Source: Pelagophyceae sp. CCMP2097
Lineage: Eukaryota; Sar; Pelagophyceae
DNA length: 16,362 nt
Direction of reading: 5' to 3'
Assembly: GCA_026770575.1 (NCBI GenBank)
Contig: MU657170.1
Location: 817,707-834,068, forward strand
The stretch's first letter is position 1. Each line of letters starts with the position of its first letter. Both the position numbers and the translations under genes were made by a program. Under the pieces are notes generated by a model, which worked only from the letters and a program-made list of their open reading frames with translations, did no database searches and was not told the origin of the DNA. Below are positions 1 through 9,130 of this stretch, in pieces.

Positions 1-578
1 ATTATTTACGTGGGCATTGCAATGGGATTTGGCTGTATCCTTCGGGTCCTCCGTGTGCCTCCGGCGCGCTCTTGTAATAGAGGTCTCATCAAATCCCCCG
101 TTTATCGAGCAAATTGACGGGAAGGGCCCTCGTCCGTCCCGAGGGCATTTCTCCGCGCTCCCCCGAGTTCGGGAGTGGCTCAATCGACGCGTTGGGTCGA
201 GGTGCGCTCGCCGTAACAAAGTTTTACCAGAAGAGATGACACCCGCAACGCGCCGCGTCCGACGGCGTTTTCGGCACAGAGAAAAGTTTCCCACGCCGAA
301 CCGATGCTCGAGGCGCCGGCCCGCTCGGTGGGGTCCCTCTGGGTAAGGCGCCCCTACAAAGCCGCCAGGGGGGCGGTTCGACAGCGCTGGCGCAGCAGAG
401 GCTGACGTATAGTGCGCCCTCGGGCAAAGAAAAAGCTCTGCGACCCAGCCCGAGGATGCCCCCCACCCGCGCCGCATGGCGGCCTATTGGGACCGCGGCG
501 GGACCACCTGCCTCGCACTTTGAAACTAAATCTCGTTTCTGCCAGAGTGAAAAGAGCCGCGAAGTTTCTTTAAAACTT
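1..578. other. No supported gene; left flank
   Basis: I see no coding segment I can defend here. Open frames exist on both strands (17-346 plus; 224 onward minus), but they have no recognisable motif, no splice-bounded structure and arginine/proline-rich translations typical of GC-rich shadow frames. The stretch lies downstream of the minus-strand RAP gene and would hold its 3' UTR and polyadenylation region. I found no clear AATAAA on the minus strand. Confidence 0.5.
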
Positions 579-588
579 TTAAAGAAAC
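564..588. repeat. Perfect 11-bp inverted repeat at the stop codon of the RAP gene
   Basis: The arms GTTTCTTTAAA (564-574) and TTTAAAGAAAC (578-588) are exact reverse complements separated by three bases (ACT). The inferred TAA stop of the minus-strand gene (579-581) sits inside one arm. It is AT-rich in a strongly GC-rich setting. It could form an RNA hairpin at the end of the coding region, perhaps involved in 3' end formation; the role is inference. Confidence 0.7.
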
Positions 589-945
589 ACCGCCGACGAC
601 ATGCGCCGCCACCAGGGTGACCGGTCCCCTTCAGCAAACGGCAACCGCGCGGGCGTAGCCAGGTGCGCCAGGCGGCCGCGGAGGTATGCTTCCTGCGCCG
701 CGTCCGAGTGCCTGCGATGGTCTTTATGATATTTTTGGTATTTTTGCAATGTACGGGACGCGGGTCAAAGGCCTGTGTTTTTTCCACTCGCCAAGCGGCA
801 ATGCGACCAGTTCCCACCCGGCGGCATCGACGCTCCTCGCCTTGAGGACCCAGCGGTCGTACAGCCGACGCGGGGCCGCCAAATCGGCACGGCAAAAGTC
901 TCTCGGCCCGAGGACCTCCAAGCAGACGCGCGAATCCGGCTGCGC
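579..945 (-). other. RAP domain exons (C-terminus of the RRM-OPR-RAP gene)
   Basis: Exon 945-755 opens right after an ATTAG acceptor. It encodes VCLEVLGPRDF, then APRRLYDRWVLKARSV, then GWELVALPLGEWKKH. This is the RAP signature: a short beta strand with x-E-V-x-G-P, an L-x-x-R/K helix, then G-W-x-x-V-x-x-P-x-x-E-W. A 43-nt intron (754-712, GT...CAG, phase 2) joins it to 711-579, which supplies the usual trailing helix (QEAYLRGRLAHLA) and a TAA stop. If the intron is not removed, translation would end at TAA 724-726 just after the RAP core. The preceding exon 1148-1032 (EVSRALRRLGWGHELDH) matches the segment normally found just before a RAP domain. Confidence 0.8.
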
Positions 946-3900
946 CTAATCCCAAAGAGCGGAGTGGCGGGCCCTCTGTCGGCAAAACCCTCTGTTGGGA
1001 CGGCGTCGGAACGGCGAATCGTCATACGCACGATGCTGAATTGGAGCCGCGAAGTTTCGCAGACATGGTCCAGCTCGTGCCCCCAGCCGAGGCGCCGCAG
1101 GGCGCGCGAGACTTCGTACTTGAGCGGCTCGCGGTCTTCCGCGGTGACCTGGGTATTTTGAGGTATTTTGAGGGTATTTTACGATGCTCGCCCAAAGGTC
1201 CCCGGCGAGATCCCGGGGTCGTGCACAACGGGGACGCCAATGGGACCGTCAAAGGGTCCGTTGAAGGGTCGAGGGTCCGTTGAAGGGACCGCCACCAGAA
1301 GGGGCACGGAGAGGATGTGTCATCGGGTCTCTGCGTCTTGTCTCGGATTCGCATCGGGCTCCAACGGCCGTCCCACTTCCAATTCGCGGTTTCCACCCGG
1401 GCGCGGGGTCCGCGCCCGCGCGGCCAGGTCGTCTTCTTGCCGACGCTTGTACGACGGCACGGGGGGCGTGTAGCGGCGCTTCATCGTCGGCGCGTCATCG
1501 CCAAAGTCCGCCGGCGCCGAAAGGGGCGTGTAGGCCGACCTGCCCGCACGATCACCAACATCCGGGGCGCCGTCTACGACTCCCGCACCTGTACGTGGCG
1601 CGCGCGGCGAGGACCAGCTTCCCGCGGAGGTCGTACAACGCCGTCGCCAGCGGCATACGCCAGTGGTCCGGCTTGCGCAACGCGAGGCGCACCTGCGTAT
1701 TCCGGTGCGCGCAGAGGCGTCGTATTGCAAAAGGAGCGTCGTTTGTACGGGGACGGGTCCGATTCGGATCGTGTAGGGTCGCATCGAATCGTCCAGGAGC
1801 CGTCTAAAAACCGTCTCGGGGCCGTAGAGGCCCGCGTCGGCTCACGCTGTGCGTATGAGACATTCGAGGAGCCGTCTACGGACCGTATAGGTGTAGGATT
1901 CTCCAGAGGCCGTCGACGGACCGTAGAGGGTCCGTATAGGGCCGCCGTCGGAGCGTCTCCGGCCCCCGTTTGACCGTTGACCGTTTGACCGTCTGCGGGT
2001 TTTCAGCGGCGTGTTCCTTTTCAAAGAGGCCCCTTGCGACGGGCCCGGTCTGTTCGAATAGCTCACCTGTGGCTCCGTGAGCGCCAAATGTATGCGCAGG
2101 TCGTTCAGCCGCGCCAGCTTGCCAACGGGCCAGCGGTCCAAATCCAGCGCGTTGCGGCCGCTCGGCCGCAGCTTGTAGACCTAGGGGGGCGGAGGTTTCG
2201 GGCCTTTTATGTACATCGTTTTTTTTAACGTTGCGGGTTTCCCGGCGGCGGGTTTTCGACGCTGCGTCTCACGACGGGCCTGGCGGCGCCCCCAAGAGCG
2301 CAAAAGGCCCACGCCGCGGTGAGGCGCTCGGCGGAGTTGACCACTGGGAGTTGGAGGGCGATTTGATTTTCGATGCTGGCGAAGAAGGCAGGGAAGCAGT
2401 CGAACGAGTAGTCCAATCGAGCAAAGTACCTAGGAGGGTTCGGGTTGCTTACGAAAATCCAATCTTGATGGGGTTCGGGTCAGGGTCAGGGTTCGGTTCG
2501 CGAGGGACGCTGTCCCGGGCGAGGCGAGCTTGGCCAGCTGCACGGGCCGCAGTTGCTCCAACGCGCCCCGGTCGAGCAAAGTCTCGGAAACAGCCCGAAA
2601 TAAACCGTCGTGGCGGCACCGTGCGTCGGCGAAGGATTGGACGAGGGAGAAGAGGCCCGGGGGCTCGAAGCGGGAGACGTGCGTCTCGTTGCGCGGGTCG
2701 CAGACGTGCGCAGCGAGGGCGGCGAAAAGGTTTTCGTCGTAATAACCTAGTGCGGATCGATGCATCTTCGTCGGAGCCCCTATGTCGAGATCCCCGCCAT
2801 TCCGGACGCACCGGCATCGCCACCATCGAGCTTATGCGAGGCCGACTTTTGCCTCGACGTTTTAGAAAACGCAGACGCCAAGTGCGTCAGCCCGAGCGCG
2901 TCAAAATCGCCTAAGCGCAAGACGGCCGCCGAGGCGGCGCGCTCGAAGAAGACGGTGTTCGAGACAACGTCGTCGGGAAACGCCTCGACGTGATTGGCGA
3001 AGCTAGCGAGGGGTGGTGATTCATATCCCGGAAAAGACGAATATCGACGCTCTCGAGGGAAAACATCCAGGCCAACGACATTTTCAAGGCGAGTCCATCT
3101 ACCAGGCGAGTCGCCAGGGTCGAGTGTCGCCGGGGCTCCGGAGCCTCCAGAGCTCTGGAGGCGGCCTCCGGAGGCAGGCCTCCGGAGACAGGCCTCTGTC
3201 GAGCGCCTCAGTCGAGCGCCTCTGTCGAGCGCCTCAAGAGAGGGCCCCCGGAGCTTCGGAGGGTCTCTCAAGGGCGTCTCTGGAGCGGTTTTGCCGAGCA
3301 GTGTTGCCGAGCTTGGTTGCCGTCGAGCGTCCCCGCCCCCCCCGGGCTTTTTCGAGCACCCTCGAGCGTCGCTTTCGATCGTCGCCGGATCGCCGTCGTG
3401 GGTGTCCGTCGTCTCCGGAGAGGGTCTCTGTCGCTTTTTGAACGACGTCCGGAGCTTCGCAGAGGGCCTCTGGAGGGGGGGCGCAGCTTCGTGGAACGTC
3501 TCCGTGTCCATAAAAGGGTGTCGAGCGTCTCCGCAGCTTCGCGGCTTCGTCCCGAGCGTCTCCGGGAGATTCCGAAAATAAGGTCTCAGGAGCTCGGTCG
3601 AGCGTCTCCAGGTCGCGCTTTTGGAGAGGAACTCCGGAGCTTTTTCGAACATCTCCGTAGAGAGGGCCTCTAGAGGGTCTTCGGGGGACGTCTCCGTAGA
3701 GGGGCTCGGGAGCGGGTCTCGAGGGCCTCGGTCGAGGGCCTCCGGAGCTTCGTTGAAGGCCTCCGCCGGCTCGATTTCACCGGAGAGCGCCCCCGAAGCT
3801 TCAGAGAGGCCATCTCAAGAGGGCGTCTCCGCGTTCGAGGGCCAGACCGCCTCCAGAGGATCCAGCGTCCCTGGAGGTGTCTCCGCAGCTTCAGAGAGGG

Positions 3901-6900
3901 CCTCTGGAGAGCGCCTTTCGAGAGCGCCTCCGGAGAGAGTCGTTTCGGAGGTCTTCACGGAGAGGCTCATTTGAGCGTCTCCGAAGAGCGTCTCCGAAGA
4001 GAGTCTCAAGGAAGCGTCTCTCAACCGGGGAGCTTTCGAGGAGCGGTGCGCAGGGGTCCTTCAGGGATGTCGCTTCGGCGCTGTTTTGGGTGTTCCTTTC
4101 CACATTTGAAAAATTCCCCGACTCGGCGTTCCGACGAGAGCGCGGTGAGGGCCAAGTGTTCTGCGCGGAAGTGCTCCATCTCCGTGATGGCGTTGATGGC
4201 GAGGGCCTCGTACAACGACGGCCGGGCTGTTGAAGTGCGGGCAAAGGCCCACGCTGTTTGGGCAACAGATTCAGCGTCGAAATCTGGCATCGCTTTCTCC
4301 GCCGCCACGGCCAGCACCTCGAAGAAAAGCTGCGGCGGGTAATCGACCTGCGGGCGTTGTTGGAATGTCGCCAAACGACGCAAGGAGACGACAACAACGC
4401 ACGCGAGAAAACGACCATGCAATCTTCGAAAGGTCCCGTGGCCCAAAGCCATCCAGGGCCCCGTCGACGTTTAAGAACGCGTCCAAGGCGCGGAAGAAGT
4501 GCGGGCGCGGCAGACGCAGCACCGCGACGGACCACGCTAAATTCGCCAACTCGAGAGGTTTAAACTCGTGCAACAACCGCAGCGCGGCTGAAATCATGGC
4601 GTCGAGGACGTCCGCCGCCAGGTCGCGGTCCGCCCGAGCGGATTCCAAAAGGGCGTCCAAGGCGGCGCTCTCGGCGATCTTCAATCGGACTTCGTCTAGC
4701 GAAAGCATCGGCGAGAGGTCCCTGCGGAACGTGGGCACCTGCGCCTCGCATGCATTGTCGTCCTCGTCGTACGCTTCCCCGTCCAGAAACGCGTCCCGGT
4801 CGTCGATCGCGGGGTCGCCAAACGAATTGGGGTAGTCGACGTTGTCTGGCGACCGGGCTGCGGCGAGTCTGCGAAACCTATTCCGGGACTCATCGTCCAA
4901 AGGCGGGGCCCAAATCGCGCACCTCCGGCGGGACCACGCAGAGGCCCAAAGGCGCACAGCGAAAGGGGTCACACACGGTCTCCCCAGAGCGCTCTTCTGC
5001 ATCTTCCCGTAGAGCGCTCTTCCGGGCGCCACACCATTCGCGGAGGAATAGGGCCGTACACCGTCTCCGGGGACGGGCCTCGGTTTTTAGACGGTCTGGG
5101 TTTTCGAACGCGTCCCGTCGTTTGCCATTCATTGGCGCCTGGTTTTCCATGCATCGACGCCGCTTTTCAACTCAACTTCGCCGCCGGAAAACAGTGTCGC
5201 GTACGCCCACGCCACGTTCGACAGCTCCTGCGCGTTCAATGCCGAAACGCCACCCATAAACGCAGAGGCGCCGCCGCCGAGCACGTCATCGCCGCGCTTC
5301 GGGACGAGTCGAGCCGCCACCGCCGCCACAAGAGCCCGCTGCCCCTGCAGCAGCGCAAAGTGCGGCGGCTCGCGCCGCGGCACGGCGCCGCGTTGCCGGC
5401 GCACCGTGTTTGTCGCAGTCGCCTAGTGGCATTGTAGGGTATTTTAATGGTATTTGAGGTATTTTAGGGTACGATACGTCCTTTGGATCTTAAGGGGCTC
5501 TGGCGCGTCGAGATGGCCGCGGAGGCAACCCCGGAAGGGCCTCGTGGCTCGAGCGGCACTCTGCGTCGGTGCGTCCCTCGGGACGGCGGCGTCGCTTTCT
5601 CTCCTTGCTGCGAACACGTCGTCTTCCCCGCGACGTCACGGGTCTGTCAATGCCGTATCTGGTCTTCCGAGCTGCAGACGCGGCTTTGTGCAAAGGCCCA
5701 GACGACGTTGGCGAGCTCACGCGGCTTGAGCGCGCCCGCCCGCGACGCCGCCTCTTCGGCCAACCCTTCGAGGCAGCCGCTGTGGCGCGCCGCCGCAAAC
5801 GCCCAGACGAGCGAGGCGAGCTCCTGCGGCTTGAATAAAGCGAGCTGATTCGCCGATGCCGAGGAAACGGCCGAGAGCGCCTGGGAGACATGCGCCTCGA
5901 CATCGCCGCCGCGGAGGCGATATAATTTGGCAAAAGCCCAGGCCAAGCTCGAAAGCTCCTGCGGCTTGTAAAATTCGACGCGCGGGTCGCCGAGGCGGTC
6001 AATCAACGCTTTTGAAAGCTTTTTTTCTAAGAGGAGGACTTCGAACGACATTCCGAGATGCGCAGACACGCCCCGCGGTGGCACCGCCGCCGACGAGTCG
6101 TATTCGGCCGACGAGGCGGTTGCCGTGTTGCGGTCCGCCTACGCCGCGCGCGAACTCACATTAAAAGGCGGTCCGGCAGCTTGAGGCTTCGAAAAGGCTC
6201 GAAAGCACGCTTTGCCAAAAACAACCACGCCGCTCCCCACGGAACGCGCGGCCACCGTCGCAAAAGCCCAGGCAAGGTTCGCCACCTCGCGCGGCCGCAG
6301 CAGCGCCAAGTCCAGCGCCGCGGCCTTGGACGCGAGGACTTTGAAGGACGTCTCCAACGCCGCGTTCGCGGACTCGTCTTGTGTCCCGAAACCCAGGCGG
6401 CCGTCGCCGTCGAAGGCGTCTTCGAACGCGCCCAGACGCGCCGCGCTCGAGAGGCCCCAGGCGAGGCGCGCGTGTTGCTGCGGCGCAAAATCGGCAAGGT
6501 TCCCGGGGCGCGCCGCGGCGTAGACGAGGGTGCGCAAGAACTTGACCGACGCCTATCGAATCCATTTTCCGGCGCGGAAGACGGTATTTCTTCAGGCAAT
6601 CCATCGGAGAGGCGCGGAAGACGGTATTTCATCCACATTCCGTCGCGGAAGACGGCCAGAGGATGCTCTCCTGGCACGTAGGTGCCCGGCTCCCGTAAAG
6701 CCTTCTGCTTCCACTCTGGACTCATCGAGTGGACTTGCTCTGGCGCGGGTGCTATCGTCCGTCAGCGGCGCCTGTACGAGGGCCCAGACAACGTCGACGA
6801 CCTCGATGGGCTTGAACGCGCCGCTCTCCAGGCGCGAAAGCGCCTGGCGCGCAAGGGCGTCGCCGAGGCGGAGGCGCGTGCCGTGGCGGAGGCCCTCCGC

Positions 6901-8333
6901 GCCGCCCGCCTCCGACGTGGCCGCCTCTTGTACCGCGCCGGAGACGCCTGAGTCGCCGCGGAGCGCCACGTCTCGCCGCCAGTCGTCGAGGACCACGCGC
7001 CGACTGCCGTCCAAATCGGCGCGTCGACTGCCGTCGTACGTCGCAAAAGCCCACGCGACGTTGGCCAGCGCCTGCGCCTGCGCCGCTTCGAGGAGCAGCG
7101 GGTCGTCAACCAAGCGGGAAGCGACGGCGTCGAAGACGGCGTCGACGTATTCGCTTCGATCCAATCCGCTCTTCCAAGCCGTCGCAAAGGCCCACACAGT
7201 GTTTGACAGATCCTGGATGTTTGGCGACCCTTGAACGTGCCGCACGGCCAGTTGCGCGCCGCACCGCCACAGCGCCGGCGGGAACAACGGCTGGCCAAGC
7301 GAACAAGCGCGCTGCTCGATTTTCGCCTGAGGCGGAGCGTTGAGGCGCGCATGACGACTCGCCACGGCTTGCATAGACTTGCCACGGCTTGCATACATCG
7401 TTTGTGCATGCCACCTTCCCCGGGGGTCTCTCGAGCATATACGCGCGTTCCTACTCGCCTCGATGCTGCCGACTCTGTCGCACCGTCACTCGGGTTTCCC
7501 GACGGGTTTCCCGATGGGTTTCCTGACGGAGTTTCCCGACGGACGCGGCTCAAAACCACCGCCCAGAGCACCCCCGCAATCGCCTTCGGCTTCCAGACCC
7601 CCTTGCCTGTCAACGCGGCCGCCTCGAGGCTGCGCGCGGTTGCGCTTGCGAGGCGTTGGAACCGCGGGTCGGCGAAGAATGCACTGCCGTCTGCGGCGAC
7701 GATTCGTAGCGCCGAGCACAGATTAATCGCGTCCCACCGCAATCCGTCGCGCAGCGCGTAGAGGCCAAAGACTTGATCGGCTGAAACGCAGCGCTTGACT
7801 CGGCCGTGGAGCTCGAGCTGGGCATCTCGCGTGCTCTGCCATCGCCGCACCCGGACGGCTCTTCCGCACACCTCGGCGCCGTCTTTTGCGATGGCGCCTT
7901 GGACGTCTTCTGCCGCATTGAGCGTGACGATGGCGTAGCGCCGCGCCTCGGCGTGCCCGGGGGGTCGGACTTGCGGGAACCAGACCTCTGAGACTCCCCC
8001 GGGCGCCGCGGCCTCGAAGAGCGCCAGCACGTCCGCCGCCGTGGAGCTTGCGGAAACGTCGCCGACGAAGACGCGCCGCGAGCCGCGCGCCTCGAAGAGG
8101 CGCCTGGAATTCCACCTTTCCGCGGCCTCGCCAGCGGCCGCAGTCGCGGCGCTCGCAGAGGCGATGCCCGCAGAGGCGGCGCTCGCGGCGGCGGTCCTCG
8201 CGGCGGCGGCTGGCGCCGCCGACGCGGAGCCGCGGCGCAGCCGCGGCGGCGGCCACGGCGGTGCGAGCGCGCCGGGCGGCAGTCGTGTGCGCAGCAGCGC
8301 CAGCGGCGGCGCCGGCGCCGCGCGCAGCCGCAT
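579..8333 (-). CDS. RRM-OPR-RAP protein, putative organellar RNA-processing factor (about 16 exons)
   Basis: Likely a nuclear-encoded, organelle-targeted RNA-binding protein of about 1,500 residues. OPR/RAP proteins are known to act in mitochondrial or plastid RNA processing and translation; the target here is unknown. ATG at 8331-8333 opens a basic, Ala/Pro-rich N-terminus with no acidic residue for about 65 residues. An RRM follows (residues 87-165), then about 19 OPR-like repeats (e.g. KPQELASLVWAFAA, RPREVANLAWAFAT, KPLELANLAWSVAV), and a C-terminal RAP domain. Inferred exons: 8333-7545 (or 7560), 7326-6715 (or 6778), 6552-6229 (or 6160), 6138-5680, 5422-5139 (or 5159), 4877-4403, 4347 to about 4050, 3002-2812, 2746-2509, 2429-2273, 2180-2067, 1692-1589, 1539-1377, 1148-1032, 945-755, 711-579. 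Phases match at every junction from 2812 to the stop; exons 1-3, 5 and 7 have uncertain ends. Donors are mostly GTGCG or GTGAG, acceptors YAG|G. The family call is firm; exact boundaries need transcript data. Confidence 0.82.
728..757 (-). repeat. A-rich AAAATACC element in the intron between the two RAP exons
   Basis: Read on the minus (sense) strand, this short intron holds AAAAATACC followed by AAAAATATC, about 25 nt before the CAG acceptor at 712-714. The same word clusters in introns at 1151-1186 and 5436-5478 of this gene. Confidence 0.55.
1151..1186 (-). repeat. Triple AAAATACC cluster abutting a 3' splice site
   Basis: Three copies of GGTATTTT (plus strand, 1152, 1162 and 1173) with spacings of 10 and 11. 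On the sense strand they read AAAATACC, and the last copy touches the CAG that ends the intron at 1149. The intron runs 1376-1149 if the donor is GTGGGA. Confidence 0.65.
1251..1290 (-). repeat. 19-bp tandem duplication inside an intron
   Basis: GGGTCCGTTGAA appears at 1254 and again at 1273, with the surrounding GGGACC/GGGTC words repeated. It lies within the intron between exons 1539-1377 and 1148-1032 of the RAP gene. Confidence 0.6.
1785..2010 (-). repeat. Degenerate CCGTATAGGG/GGACCGTAGAGG word repeat in a 374-nt intron
   Basis: This block lies inside the intron 2066-1693 (GTGAGC...CGCAG) of the RAP gene. It is built from imperfect words such as GGCCGTCTACGGACCG, GGACCGTAGAGGGTCC and CCGTATAGGG at irregular 12-25 bp spacing. 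It ends in a short array of CCGTTTGACCGTTGA units (about 1965-1995). Read on the transcribed strand the words become CCCTATACGGACC, the same orientation as the repeat in the EF-hand gene intron at 9480-9720. No open frame here looks real. Confidence 0.7.
2471..2500 (-). repeat. Short GGGTTC/GGGTCA hexamer array in an intron
   Basis: Five near-identical hexamers (GGGTTC, GGGTCA, GGGTCA, GGGTTC, GGTTCG) lie in the 79-nt intron 2508-2430 of the RAP gene. The array is telomere-like in composition but too short and internal to be a telomere. Confidence 0.6.
3090..4035 (-). repeat. Degenerate GAGCGTCTCC/GGGCCTCTGGAG satellite filling an intron of about 1 kb
   Basis: About 950 bp of imperfect units of roughly 10-16 bp: GAGCGTCTCCG, GAGCGCCTC, GGAGCTTCG, AGAGGGCCTCTGGAG. 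It fills the intron between the OPR exon that starts at 4347 and the next at 3002-2812. The words are partly self-complementary (CTCCGGAG, CTCTGGAG), so the RNA could fold extensively. Stop codons are rare in several frames on both strands, which produces many long but mutually overlapping open frames; I treat these as artefacts of the repeat. Confidence 0.75.
4986..5021 (-). repeat. Duplicated palindrome AGAGCGCTCT in an intron
   Basis: AGAGCGCTCTT occurs at 4986-4996 and 5011-5021, 25 bp apart; each is a 10-bp perfect palindrome. It lies in the unresolved intron between the OPR exons 5422-5139 and 4877-4403. Confidence 0.6.
5436..5478 (-). repeat. AAAATACC cluster near the 3' end of a 257-nt intron
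   Basis: GGTATTTT, GGTATTT and GGTATTTT (5438, 5449, 5458) followed by GGGTACGATACG. In the intron 5679-5423 of the RAP gene this lies 10-60 nt upstream of the CACTAG acceptor. It shares words and the ACGATNC tail with the cluster at 1151-1186. Confidence 0.65.
6571..6656 (-). repeat. 40-bp direct repeats inside the second intron of the RAP gene
   Basis: GGCGCGGAAGACGGTATTTC is present at 6571 and 6611 (period 40). A third, shorter copy (GTCGCGGAAGACGG) starts at 6642. The array lies just upstream (sense) of the exon that begins at 6552 or 6540, so the intron probably grew by tandem duplication. Confidence 0.7.
7361..7545 (-). repeat. Two tandem repeats in the first intron of the RAP gene
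   Basis: GCCACGGCTTGCAT is repeated at 7361 and 7381 (period 20). At 7489-7545 there are four imperfect 12-13 bp units of the type GGGTTTCCCGAC. The intron is bounded by a donor at 7544 (GTCCGT) or 7559 (GTGGTT) and a CAG acceptor at 7327-7329. If translated, the second array would give a PSGN repeat, which I read as intronic. Confidence 0.65.
7839..8075 (-). other. RRM domain in exon 1 of the RAP gene
   Basis: Residues 87-165 from the ATG at 8333 form an RNA recognition motif. RNP2 is VFVGDV (residues 88-93). A helix follows (AADVLALFEAAA), then RNP1 as RRYAIVTL (residues 131-138; canonical form R-G-F/Y-A-F-V-x-F), then a helix ending GAIAKDG and the last strand GRAVRVRRW. One aromatic in RNP1 is replaced by Ile. 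The domain directly precedes the first OPR-like repeat. Confidence 0.8.
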
Positions 8334-9130
8334 GGCCGTATAAAGCGGCGGCCCCCGTGCGGAAGTGGGCGGGTGCTCGCTAGTCTTCGGCAGAGGGCCG
8401 CATGGGCGCCGGTGGCGCTTTGATCTCCGGGATCGCCGTAATTTGGCGATCACAAGTGCGTTGGGAAGCGTCCGTTGCTTTGTACGCGACCATGTGCGTC
8501 CGCGGCGACGATGCCCCCTGCACTCGCGAGGGCGTGGGAGCGCCGAGAGGCCCGGGCCGTCTCGTTTAGACTTTTGTGTTTCCGTCGACGATGGCGTTTA
8601 AAAGCCAGTGCCCGGGGCCCCTCTGCGTCCGATGGGCGGGGTGATGCCGCTCTCAATCAAGTTGTCTTCGACGGCGCGTCCGAAGATGTTCTCCCTCTCA
8701 AACGACCTCGATCAATCCCCGACCGCCTCCGACGCCGTCCCGATAGGGCCTCGATCATCCCGCCGCCTCCGACGCCGGCCTCGATTATCCTGTCGCTGCG
8801 CCACGGCGGCGCATCTCGGCGGCTGCAGTACGCGGCGGCGACGCCCGGGGGCGAAACAAAAGCGGTGATCGGTGAGAGGGCCTCCGCCGCGGCGGGCCCG
8901 AGAGCGAATACGGGCGGCGGACGCTGCCCCGCGGCGGCGCCCATCAATTTGATGGCCCCGCGACGGCGCCCATCAAAACCCTGTAGGTGCGGCGTTTTCC
9001 GTGGCGGCGGACCGCGTCGTCGGGTTGCTGTCGGCGGAGGGCGTGTATTTTCCGATTTCGTTTCTCTCCAAGGTCAGACTGCCGTCCATGACACGCCGGC
9101 TTTAGACGCGCGCGGACGCCCGCGCTCTAG
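8334..9130. other. Region between divergent genes; likely shared 5' flank, possible missing first exon(s)
   Basis: Both main genes point away from this region, so it should hold the minus-strand promoter and the 5' end of the plus-strand gene. The first identified plus-strand exon begins at a splice acceptor (TAG at 9128-9130), so at least one upstream exon is expected here. Candidate ATGs at 8511, 8591 and 8952 sit in open frames, but none joins to 9131 convincingly. A TATAAA at 8339-8344 reads only rightwards. Long open frames here (e.g. 8475-9491) have shadow-like composition. Confidence 0.4.
8707..8797. repeat. Short direct repeat, about 30-43 bp unit, 2.5 copies
   Basis: CCTCGATCA...CGCCTCCGACGCCG units start at 8707 and 8750, with a truncated CCTCGATTATCC copy at 8781. 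They lie in the divergent intergenic region; no function is evident. Confidence 0.55.

Noticed and set aside
1320..1784. Minus-strand frame ending at TGA 1320 as the end of the OPR gene
   Set aside because: Clear coding exons continue beyond it (1148-1032, 945-755, 711-579) and supply the RAP domain in matching phase, so the stop lies in an intron.
2471..2500. Telomeric repeat
   Set aside because: Only five imperfect hexamers inside a 79-nt intron.
2780..3652. 290-codon minus-strand frame as one exon
   Set aside because: Only 3002-2812 resembles OPR sequence; the remainder is the intronic satellite, which is open in several frames by repeat structure.
8339..8344. TATAAA as a promoter element
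   Set aside because: It is six bases from the minus-strand ATG, in the wrong orientation for that gene, and about 800 bp from any plus-strand exon.
6762..8453. 563-codon minus-strand frame as a single exon
   Set aside because: After about 7545 it runs through intron repeats and then in the wrong frame over an exon whose OPR motifs are in another frame.
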